DNA from: an uncultured Oscillospiraceae bacterium
Lineage (GTDB): Bacteria > Bacillota > Clostridia > Oscillospirales > Oscillospiraceae
DNA length: 10,083 nt
Direction of reading: 5' to 3'
NCBI GenBank assembly: GCA_947631805.1
Contig: CANRNA010000049.1
Coordinates: 1 to 10,083 of the forward strand
A program made the translations under genes and the position numbers. Below the pieces are notes generated by a model. That model searched no databases and was not told the origin of the DNA. It was given only the letters and a program-made list of their open reading frames with translations. Below, one piece after another: positions 1 through 5,546 of the stretch. Position 1 is the stretch's first letter. The number at the start of each line of letters is the position of its first letter.

Positions 1-236
1 TTCAGCATGGCCTCCAAAGGCTGGGCCTGGATGTCCTCCTCGTCCTCGATGGGCTCGATGAACACGTTCTTGCCGGAGAAGCTGTCCGGCTCGTATTCCT
101 CTATGCCCTCCTCGCAAAGAAGGAGCAGCGTCCGCTCCCCGTTGTTGAACCGGGGGTCCTCCAGGGTCTCCTGGATGAACTTGGTCTTCCCGGCCTCCAG
201 AAAGCCGGTGAAGAGATAGACGGGTATCTGTCTCAC
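1..236 (-). CDS. CobW/COG0523-type GTP-binding protein, N-terminal fragment
   Basis: This is the first 78 codons of a gene that leaves the window at base 1. It starts at GTG (236-234). The protein opens VRQIPVYLFTGFLEAGKTKF, a beta strand followed by a P-loop of the form GFLEAGKT, close to the GFLGAGKT Walker A of the neighbouring GTPase and of COG0523 proteins generally. The next strand reads TLLLLCEEG, and the region after it is acidic (EPIEDEEDIQ). The start is supported by three things: the motif sits right at the N-terminus, an AAGGAG lies 11 bases upstream, and the GTG overlaps the TGA of the upstream gene in a GTGA arrangement, which suggests translational coupling. COG0523 proteins are GTP-dependent metal chaperones or insertases. 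The metal and target of this one cannot be told, and the CxCC region, if present, is outside the window. The family call is fairly sure; the function is not. Confidence 0.8.
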   Translation of the reverse strand, partial: MRQIPVYLFTGFLEAGKTKFIQETLEDPRFNNGERTLLLLCEEGIEEYEPDSFSGKNVFIEPIEDEEDIQAQPLEAML

Positions 237-1372
237 AGCCCGAACAGCTCCTTCACAGCGTTCTCGTTGAGGTTGGCGCCGATGACGCACACACGGCCCG
301 CCACGTTGGCCGCGCCGGTGCGGATGTCCTTCTCGCCGGGGGTGTAGTCAAAGTGGACCCAGCTCCCGTCCGGGGCGGGCACGTAGCCCTTGGCCCGGAC
401 CACGAAGCCGTAAGCGGCCTCGTCGGACAGCTTGTCCAAAATGGTGTCGATGTCCCCGGCGGTGTACTTTTTCGCCGTCTCCGCCCCCCAGCTCTGGAAG
501 ACCTCGTCGGCGTCGTGGCCGTGGTGGTGATGATGGTGATGGTGATGATGATGGCCCTCGTGGTCGTGGTCATGGTCATCGTCGTCGTCATGGTGGTGAT
601 GATGGCCCTCATGGTCATGGTCGTCATCGTCGTCATCATGGTGATGATGACCCTCGTGGTCGTGGTCGTCATCGTCGTCGTGATGATGGTGGTGGCAGCA
701 CTCGTCATCATCGTCGTCGTCCTCTTCTGCTTCCTCCCGGTAGTGCTCCTCCAGCAGGGCGGCAAGCTCTGCGGAGATGGAGTTTTTCCGCTCGATGGCG
801 TCCAGTATCTGGCGGCCGGTGATGGACTCCCAGTCGGTGGAGACGATGACGGCGTCGGGGTTCTTCTCCCGCAGGAGCGCCTCGGCCTGGGCGATCTTCT
901 CCGGGGACAGGCCGCCGGTCCGGGACAGGACGATGCAGTTGGCGGACTGGACCTGGTTATTGAAAAATTCGCCGAAATTTTTCATGTACATTTTGGCCTT
1001 GGCGGCGTCCACCACCGTGGTCAGGCCGCCCAGCACGAACTGGTCCCCGGCGGACTGGACCGCCGCCACGATCTCCGACAGCTTGCCCACGCCGGAGGGC
1101 TCGATGAGGATGCGGTCGGGCTCATATTCCCGGGCCACCATTTTCAGGGCCTCCCGGAAATCGCCGGTCAGGCTGCAGCAGATGCAGCCGGATTCCAGCT
1201 CGTTCACCACGATACCGGCGTCCTTCAAAAAGCCGCCGTCGATGCCTATCTCGCCGAATTCATTTTCGATGAGGACCAGCTTTTCCCCGGCGTATCCGTC
1301 CGCCAGGAGCTTCTTGATGAGGGTGGTCTTTCCGGCCCCTAAAAATCCGGAAAATATGTCGATTTTGGTCAT
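233..1372 (-). CDS. COG0523 (CobW/YjiA-type) GTPase with a His/Asp-rich metal-binding insert
   Basis: A 379-residue P-loop GTPase of the family that delivers metals such as zinc, cobalt or nickel. Visible motifs are Walker A GFLGAGKT (9-16), ENEFGEIGID (36-45), the family metal motif CICC (63-66), Walker B-like EPSG (91-94) and SRTG (150-153) where the family base-recognition motif would lie. Residues about 216-289 form a low-complexity stretch with some 33 His and 28 Asp, including CC at 225-226 and an 11-His run at 274-284. A CobW C-terminal-like domain follows, with a conserved-looking SWGAETAKKYT segment. I chose ATG 1372 because AGAAAGG lies 10 bases upstream and the protein then begins directly with the first GTPase strand; an in-frame ATG at 1417 would add 15 atypical residues. 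The gene is first in an operon with the related GTPase downstream (4-base overlap). The insert suggests metal storage or capture, but the metal is unknown. Confidence 0.92.
   Translation of the reverse strand: MTKIDIFSGFLGAGKTTLIKKLLADGYAGEKLVLIENEFGEIGIDGGFLKDAGIVVNELESGCICCSLTGDFREALKMVAREYEPDRILIEPSGVGKLSEIVAAVQSAGDQFVLGGLTTVVDAAKAKMYMKNFGEFFNNQVQSANCIVLSRTGGLSPEKIAQAEALLREKNPDAVIVSTDWESITGRQILDAIERKNSISAELAALLEEHYREEAEEDDDDDDECCHHHHHDDDDDHDHEGHHHHDDDDDDHDHEGHHHHHDDDDDHDHDHEGHHHHHHHHHHHGHDADEVFQSWGAETAKKYTAGDIDTILDKLSDEAAYGFVVRAKGYVPAPDGSWVHFDYTPGEKDIRTGAANVAGRVCVIGANLNENAVKELFGL
554..694 (-). repeat. Tandem His/Asp-coding repeat within the GTPase gene
   Basis: Three head-to-tail units of 15, 15 and 17 residues, of the pattern H(4-5)-D(5-6)-(HD)n-HEG, occupy residues 227-273 and are followed by 11 consecutive His. 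At the DNA level this is a GTG/ATG- and GTC/ATC-rich triplet tract on the plus strand. His (CAC/CAT) and Asp (GAC/GAT) codons are mixed, so it is not a pure trinucleotide run. Such tracts can change length by slippage, which would alter metal-binding capacity without breaking the frame. Confidence 0.85.
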
Positions 1373-1411
1373 GTGTATGTCGCCTTTCTGGTGAAAAAAT
1401 AATAATGTTTT

Positions 1412-1421
1412 GTTCATGAAC
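1412..1421. promoter_or_regulatory. 10-bp perfect palindrome, possible operator
   Basis: GTTCATGAAC is its own reverse complement and lies in the predicted leader of the GTPase operon, 40 bases upstream of the start codon. It could be a small dimer-binding site or chance; nothing in the window identifies a regulator for it. Confidence 0.25.
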
Positions 1422-1481
1422 GGGACGGCAGGATGTGCTATGATACAGCGTATCCGTGAAGCCCTCGCCGTTCGGCTATAT

Positions 1482-1510
1482 AGTATAGCACATTCTGTCT
1501 GTAAATCAAA
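1482..1510 (-). promoter_or_regulatory. Predicted sigma-A promoter of the GTPase operon
   Basis: Read on the minus strand there is TTTGAT (1510-1505), a 17-base spacer, and TATACT (1487-1482) preceded by TGC, an extended -10. The predicted start is near 1475, giving a leader of about 100 bases before the ATG at 1372. The -10 lies inside one arm of the ATGTGCTAT inverted repeat, so a repressor bound there could block it. Confidence 0.6.
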
Positions 1511-1530
1511 GAAAAATCGTCCTATTTTTC
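1511..1530. promoter_or_regulatory. AT-rich inverted repeat next to the GTPase promoter -35
   Basis: GAAAAAT, six bases (CGTCCT), then ATTTTTC: a perfect 7-bp inverted repeat abutting the predicted -35 hexamer (1505-1510) on its upstream side. The position suits an operator or activator site for a metal-responsive regulator, but it does not clearly match a Fur/Zur consensus known to me. Confidence 0.3.
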
Positions 1531-1560
1531 CTGGCGTAGAAGTAATTGTTTAATGTGACT

Positions 1561-1590
1561 ATGGCATATTCCTTAGTGGTGTGCTATAAT
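1561..1590 (+). promoter_or_regulatory. Predicted promoter of the SLH lipoprotein gene
   Basis: A perfect TATAAT (1585-1590) preceded by TGTGC forms an extended -10. The -35 candidate at the right spacing (TGGCAT, about 1562-1567) is weak, as is common when an extended -10 is present. Transcription would begin near 1597, about 60 bases before the ATG at 1659. Confidence 0.65.
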
Positions 1591-1614
1591 GTCGGAGATT
1601 GTAAGTAACGCGGA

Positions 1615-1632
1615 CGCGGCGGACGCGCCGCG
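1615..1632 (+). promoter_or_regulatory. GC hairpin in the 5' leader of the SLH lipoprotein gene
   Basis: CGCGGCG, loop GACG, CGCCGCG: a perfect 7-bp GC stem with a 4-base loop, ending 11 bases before the ribosome binding site GAGGAAG (1644-1650). It has no T-run, so it is not an intrinsic terminator. It may stabilise the messenger or modulate initiation. Confidence 0.45.
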
Positions 1633-1658
1633 AAAGATCATTTGAGGAAGAAACAGAT

Positions 1659-3815
1659 ATGAGACGTGTTCATGCCGTGATTTTGGCCCTGTTGGGCATA
1701 TTCCTGTTTGGCCTCTCCGCCTGCATCAGCCGGAACGAGGCCCATCACCAGCAGGAGCTCGCCGCCGTCGATGACCAGGCGTACACCGTCACCTTCTATC
1801 AGCAGGGAACGGTGCTGGCGCGGGAGACGGTGAAGGCGGGAGACCGGGTCGTCAGCGTCCCCAGGGGCTACTCCTGGCGGGACGAGACGGGCGCGGAGGT
1901 CAACCCGGCGCTGGTGAGCGTGGACCGGGATATGTCCTATTACGTCTGGTCCGACATCGCCCTGCTGTCGGAGCATGTGCGCTATATGGAGGGCGAGGGG
2001 GAGCTCTTCCGGCCCGAGGACCCGGTGACCCGGGGCCAGGCGGCGCGGATACTGTGCTCTCTGCTGGACATGGACAGCATCGGCCAGGTGTCCGGGGACA
2101 GGACCTTCACGGACGTGCCCCAGGGCAGCGAATACTATGACAGCGTCATGACCCTGGCGGGGCTGGGCCTGATGAACGGATACAGCGACGGCTCCTTCCG
2201 CCCGGAGGCGGATATCACCCGCAGCGAGCTGCTGGCGGTGCTCTGCCGCATGAACGGCGTGGCGGAGGTCACGGCCCTGTCCTTCCCGGACGTGGCCCAG
2301 GAGCACTGGGCCCTGGGTGTGGCGGCTGCCGGAATGAGCGAGGGCTGGGCCAAGGGCTATGAGGACGGGCAGTTCTATCCTGACCTGCCTGTCACAAGGG
2401 CTGAGACCGTGGTCATGATAAACCGTGCCACCGGCCGGACCCCGGACAGGGACACCATCGACCTGGTGTGCCGCACGTCCCCCTATATAGACGTGTCCCG
2501 GCGCTACTGGGCCTATTACGACATCGTGGACGTGTCCTACACCAGTGATCTGATGGCCTATATCCTGGGCGAGGCGGAGGGCATGCAGCCGGGCTTCATG
2601 TTCATCGGGGAGGACATGTGCCACGTCAACCCCGAGAATCTCCGGCTGGACTACTATCAGGCCGGGTTCCACACCATCCAGGACGGACTTCCCACCGACG
2701 GTCTTTATTATGTCCCGAACGACGGCTATATTATCCAAAGATTCAAAGCCGGACTTCTGGAGCTGGACGGCTCCATGTTCTATGTGAAGGCGGACGACGG
2801 CCCCTTTGCCACGGATTTCTGGCTCCAGGAGCTGTATTTCGGCAATAACGGCCGCTATACCTCCGGGGACGACGTGCTGGACGCCTATGTGGACGCCATC
2901 ATGGCCCCCATCATCCAGGGGGACACGGCCAACCTCCTACGGGAGGATAAGCTGCGAGAGGCCTATGACTCCATTCTGTACGGCGATTACCACTATATGG
3001 CCCGGCCCACCGGCTGGGTCCGGGGCAGCAATATCTGGACGCAGGAGTGCGCCCGGGTGATGTTCCAGACGAAGCGAGGCTCCTGCTTCTACTGGGCGGG
3101 TGCGTTCATGTACCTGGCCCGGCGGCTGGGCTACCAGGCCTACCCGATATGCGGCGGCGTGAACAACAACAACGCCCTCCACGCCTGGGTCATGATAGAC
3201 GAGGACGGCGTCGAGTATATCTACGACGTGGAGCTGGACTGGGGCTACAGCACCGGCGGCGACGGGCGCTACCGGCGCCGGTCCTGTGGCAGCCTCTTCA
3301 AGCAGCCCCGGAACGACGCGAAGCTCATCTACATCTTCCCCGGCGAGACGTACATAGCCCCGCCGATGGACGATGACGACGTGCACGAGCTGGACCCCGG
3401 CATCGTCTGGCCCAGCGAGCCCTATACCTCCGCCTATATCGTGGTGGACGGGGTGACCCAGTTCCTGGACACGGTCTGGTCGGAGATCGTGGACGAGAGC
3501 GGCGCCCTTCTGGGCTACACGGTGACGGTGACCTATAACGGCACGGTCTATACCAACAACGTCCAGATGCAGGGGCCTCCGGCCGAGCAGACACCCGCGC
3601 CTCCCACCACGGACCCGCCCTCTTGGACGGAGCCGCCCGGACCCACCGAGGAGCCGCCCGCGACCATCGAGCCCGGACCTACGGATGAGCCGCCCGCGAC
3701 CGTCGAGCCGGGACCCACAGACGCGCCTCCCGTGACCACCGACGAGCCTATCGTCGATGTACCGGACCCGCCTGTGGAGCCGGATCCTGTGGTGCCGGAG
3801 CAGCCCACGGAATAA
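1659..3815 (+). CDS. Surface lipoprotein with SLH modules and a transglutaminase-like domain
   Basis: A 718-residue exported protein. The N-terminus is a lipoprotein signal peptide: two Arg, a hydrophobic core and lipobox LSAC with lipidated Cys22. Residues about 42-97 resemble an InlB/Flg_new-type repeat (TVTFYQQGTVLARETVKAGD). SLH-like modules follow at about 98-137 (degenerate start), 150-200 (FTDV...GYSDGSFRPEADITR) and 209-258 (FPDV...GYEDGQFYPDLPVTR). After an unassigned stretch there is a transglutaminase-like fold with a plausible triad: Cys476 in RGSCFYWAG, His508 in ALHAWV and Asp523 in IYDVELDW. Residues from about 640 are a Pro/Thr/Glu-rich tail. The start has GAGGAAG eight bases upstream. 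SLH modules normally bind pyruvylated wall polymers. In bacteria this fold can be a protease, cross-linker or amidase-like enzyme, so the reaction is unknown. It appears monocistronic: own promoter, with a terminator after it. Confidence 0.88.
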   Translation: MRRVHAVILALLGIFLFGLSACISRNEAHHQQELAAVDDQAYTVTFYQQGTVLARETVKAGDRVVSVPRGYSWRDETGAEVNPALVSVDRDMSYYVWSDIALLSEHVRYMEGEGELFRPEDPVTRGQAARILCSLLDMDSIGQVSGDRTFTDVPQGSEYYDSVMTLAGLGLMNGYSDGSFRPEADITRSELLAVLCRMNGVAEVTALSFPDVAQEHWALGVAAAGMSEGWAKGYEDGQFYPDLPVTRAETVVMINRATGRTPDRDTIDLVCRTSPYIDVSRRYWAYYDIVDVSYTSDLMAYILGEAEGMQPGFMFIGEDMCHVNPENLRLDYYQAGFHTIQDGLPTDGLYYVPNDGYIIQRFKAGLLELDGSMFYVKADDGPFATDFWLQELYFGNNGRYTSGDDVLDAYVDAIMAPIIQGDTANLLREDKLREAYDSILYGDYHYMARPTGWVRGSNIWTQECARVMFQTKRGSCFYWAGAFMYLARRLGYQAYPICGGVNNNNALHAWVMIDEDGVEYIYDVELDWGYSTGGDGRYRRRSCGSLFKQPRNDAKLIYIFPGETYIAPPMDDDDVHELDPGIVWPSEPYTSAYIVVDGVTQFLDTVWSEIVDESGALLGYTVTVTYNGTVYTNNVQMQGPPAEQTPAPPTTDPPSWTEPPGPTEEPPATIEPGPTDEPPATVEPGPTDAPPVTTDEPIVDVPDPPVEPDPVVPEQPTE
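3651..3722 (+). repeat. Two 36-bp tandem repeats coding the Pro/Thr tail
   Basis: Two consecutive 36-base units (3651-3686 and 3687-3722) differ at only a few positions and encode EPPATIEPGPTD and EPPATVEPGPTD. A shorter related piece (EPPGPTE) precedes them at about 3630. This is a spacer or wall-spanning type repeat, possibly glycosylated on Thr, and may vary in copy number between strains. Confidence 0.8.
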
Positions 3816-3824
3816 AAAATCACT

Positions 3825-3862
3825 GACCTGCGGCAAGACATTGTTTTGCCGCAGGTCGTTTT
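3825..3862 (+). terminator. Intrinsic terminator after the SLH lipoprotein gene
   Basis: A perfect 12-bp stem (GACCTGCGGCAA at 3825-3836 with TTGCCGCAGGTC at 3846-3857) with a 9-base loop is followed by GTTTT. It lies 10 bases after the stop codon. The T-run is short, so some read-through into the response regulator gene is possible. An A-run (3813-3819) on the other side is not needed because no gene converges here. Confidence 0.75.
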
Positions 3863-3882
3863 GCAGCAGGAGGGACGGACCG

Positions 3883-4563
3883 ATGAAGAGGATACTGATC
3901 GTGGAGGATGACGCCGCCCTGAGCCGGGGGATAGCCTTTGCCTTCCGCCGGGACGGCTATGAGACCGTCGCCGCCTCCACCGCCCGCCAGGCACGGGATA
4001 TCCTGGAGGCGGAGGCGGTGGACATCATCCTTTTGGATGTGGGGCTGCCGGACGGGGACGGCATGGACCTTTGCCAGCAGCTCCGGGCCCGGTCCGACAC
4101 CCCGGTCATCATGCTCACCGCCCGGGACATGGAGACGGACGTGGTCTCCGGGTTGCTGGCGGGGGCGGACGACTATGTGACAAAGCCCTTTTCCCTGTCC
4201 ATCCTCCGGGCCCGGGTGGAGGCGCTGCTCCGCCGGGCCGCGCCGGACAGGCAGGGGGGCATCCGCTCGGGCCCCTTCCGGCTGGACACCCGGCTGTGCA
4301 GGCTCTACCGGGGTGAGGAGGAGATACCGGTGAGCGCCACGGAGTACAGGCTTTTGGCCTATCTCATGACGAACGCCGGGCAGGTGCTGACCAAGGAGCA
4401 GATACTGGCGGAGGCCTGGGACGCAAACGGCCTGTTCGTGGACGAGAACACCCTCCAGGTCAATATAAGCCGTCTGCGGGCGAAAATAGAGCCCGACCCC
4501 AGGAGGCCCCAGGTCATAAAGACCGTGCACGGCATGGGCTATATGTGGAACGGAGGCAGATAA
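3883..4563 (+). CDS. OmpR/PhoB-family response regulator
   Basis: A 226-residue DNA-binding response regulator of normal length. The receiver domain (about 1-118) has the acidic pair D9/D10, phosphoacceptor D52 in ILLDVGLPDGDG, switch residue T79 in IMLTARD and K101 in VTKPF. The winged-helix domain (about 128-224) contains SATEYRLLAYL, the LTKEQILAEAWD helix and the recognition/wing region DENTLQVNISRLRAKIE ending in TVHGMGYMW. ATG 3883 is chosen because AGGAGG sits 9 bases upstream and the protein then starts with the first receiver strand. The kinase gene starts directly after the stop. No clear promoter is visible in the 67 bases upstream, which are mostly a terminator hairpin. It probably controls the transporter two genes downstream. 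Confidence 0.95.
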   Translation: MKRILIVEDDAALSRGIAFAFRRDGYETVAASTARQARDILEAEAVDIILLDVGLPDGDGMDLCQQLRARSDTPVIMLTARDMETDVVSGLLAGADDYVTKPFSLSILRARVEALLRRAAPDRQGGIRSGPFRLDTRLCRLYRGEEEIPVSATEYRLLAYLMTNAGQVLTKEQILAEAWDANGLFVDENTLQVNISRLRAKIEPDPRRPQVIKTVHGMGYMWNGGR

Positions 4564-5478
4564 ATGGCGATAGTATGGGTCATGATAGGGGCGGCGGTAT
4601 GGGCGGGGACGCTGCTTGTCTGCCGCCGCCGGATGGAGCGCGCTTACGGGGCGGTGGACGCGGTCCTGGACGACGCCCTGGCCGGGCGGGAGGCGGCGCC
4701 TCTCGCCGCCGACAGGGACACCAGGCTTTCCAAACTGGCCCACAAGGCGGCGAAGGTCGCCCGGCTGCGGGAGGCCGCTGCCTGCCAGGTGGAGCGGGAA
4801 AAGGAGACCATACAGAGCTTTATCTCCGATATGTCCCACCAGATGAAGACGCCCCTGGCCAGCATCCGCATGTACACGGACCTGCTGGGGGAGGGCGGCC
4901 TTTCCCAGGAGGAGCGGGAGGAATTTCTCCGCTACACCAGGGAGAACACGGACAAGCTCCAGTGGATGACGGACAGCCTTATCAAGATGTCTCGCCTGGA
5001 GATAGGGGCCATCGAGCTGGCCCCGGTCCCGGCGGGCATAAGAGGGACCATCGCGGACAGCATATCCTCGGTCCAGGGGGCGGCGGCCAGGAGGGACGTG
5101 ACCATCCGCACAGAGAGCTTTCCGGACGCGGCGGCGCTCCACGACAGGCGCTGGACCGCCGAGGCTTTGGCGAATATCCTGGAAAACGCCGTCAAATACA
5201 GCGCGCCCCACGGCCAGGTGGTCATAGGAGCGGAGCGGCTGCCCCTGTTCACGAAGGTGGTCGTCACGAACTGGGGACGGGGCATCGCCCCGGAGGAGCA
5301 GAGCGCCGTGTTCAGGCGCTTTTACCGGGGGAAAAACGCCGGGGACACCGACGGGGCCGGGCTGGGGCTCTATATATCGTCCCTCATCATGGAAAAGCAG
5401 GGCGGGTATATCCTGGTCGATTCTGTTCCCGGCCAGCGCACGTCCTTTTCCCTTTTCTTGCAAAACTGTAAGGAATAA
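4564..5478 (+). CDS. Sensor histidine kinase with a single N-terminal membrane segment
   Basis: A 304-residue kinase. It has one hydrophobic segment (residues 2-20) with almost nothing outside the membrane, a linker with a helical, charged stretch, then a HisKA domain with the phospho-accepting His92 in SDMSHQMKTPLASI. The HATPase domain shows the N box NILEN (204-208), a G1-like NWGRGI with Asn where the classic box has Asp, FRRFYRG, and the G2 box GAGLGLYI. The gene starts on the base after the response regulator TAA, so the pair is co-translated. With no extracellular sensor domain, the signal is likely passed on by the adjacent permease or sensed at the membrane, as in transporter-coupled kinases. 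True Bce-type kinases usually have two membrane helices, so this is not a classical member. Confidence 0.93.
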   Translation: MAIVWVMIGAAVWAGTLLVCRRRMERAYGAVDAVLDDALAGREAAPLAADRDTRLSKLAHKAAKVARLREAAACQVEREKETIQSFISDMSHQMKTPLASIRMYTDLLGEGGLSQEEREEFLRYTRENTDKLQWMTDSLIKMSRLEIGAIELAPVPAGIRGTIADSISSVQGAAARRDVTIRTESFPDAAALHDRRWTAEALANILENAVKYSAPHGQVVIGAERLPLFTKVVVTNWGRGIAPEEQSAVFRRFYRGKNAGDTDGAGLGLYISSLIMEKQGGYILVDSVPGQRTSFSLFLQNCKE

Positions 5479-5505
5479 CGCTCTCCCTGTCAGCGGCCTG
5501 TAAGG
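5466..5505 (+). promoter_or_regulatory. CTGTMA repeats, putative response-regulator operator
   Basis: Three same-strand copies are seen: CTGTAAGG at 5466, CTGTCAGC at 5487 and CTGTAAGG at 5498. The steps are 21 and 11 bases, roughly two and one helical turns. The two proximal copies occupy the -35 region of the TATAAT at 5515. OmpR/PhoB-family regulators bind direct repeats with an 11-bp period in this position, so this is a good candidate site for the regulator encoded at 3883-4563. The first copy lies inside the last codons of the kinase gene. Confidence 0.55.
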
Positions 5506-5514
5506 ACCGGGGCG

Positions 5515-5520
5515 TATAAT
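5515..5520 (+). promoter_or_regulatory. -10 element of the ABC transporter promoter
   Basis: A perfect TATAAT in the 68-base gap between kinase and ATPase genes, with no good -35 hexamer at 16-18 bases upstream (that position reads AGCGGC). This suits an activator-dependent promoter driven from the CTGTMA repeats. The transcript would start near 5527 and keep the ribosome binding site at 5533-5540. Confidence 0.55.
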
Positions 5521-5546
5521 GGAGGCCGATGAAGGGAGGGAAGAGC

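Larger units (their letters stand above)
1373..1658. promoter_or_regulatory. Divergent intergenic region between the GTPase operon and the SLH lipoprotein
   Basis: This 286-base gap separates two divergently transcribed units and is clearly more AT-rich than the coding DNA around it. It holds a promoter for each direction and several short symmetric elements. These are a 10-bp perfect palindrome GTTCATGAAC at 1412-1421, an inverted repeat ATGTGCTAT/ATAGCACAT at 1433-1441 and 1485-1493, an AT-rich inverted repeat GAAAAAT/ATTTTTC at 1511-1517 and 1524-1530, and a GC hairpin at 1615-1632. No convincing small gene or tRNA is seen. Confidence 0.7.

Noticed and set aside
7..219. A 70-codon plus-strand open frame at the left edge
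   Set aside because: It is antisense to the second GTPase, whose P-loop and coupled GTG start are convincing.
506..721. Possible CRISPR array or non-coding satellite
   Set aside because: The repeats are triplet-based, in frame, lack unique spacers and encode a continuous His/Asp tract inside a conserved GTPase.
353..1342. A plus-strand open frame rich in Val/Met over the GTPase gene
   Set aside because: The Val/Met run is just the complement of the His/Asp codons; it might look like a membrane protein but is an artefact.
1373..1658. Possible riboswitch, T-box or small RNA gene in the divergent gap
   Set aside because: I see only short simple hairpins and no recognisable conserved core or terminator within the gap.
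1638..2738. A 366-codon open frame antisense to the SLH lipoprotein
   Set aside because: It lacks motifs and opposes a protein with clear signal peptide and SLH modules.
3757..3882. Upstream in-frame start for the response regulator
   Set aside because: It would run through the end of the lipoprotein gene and the terminator hairpin and add unrelated residues before the receiver domain; ATG 3883 has a good AGGAGG.
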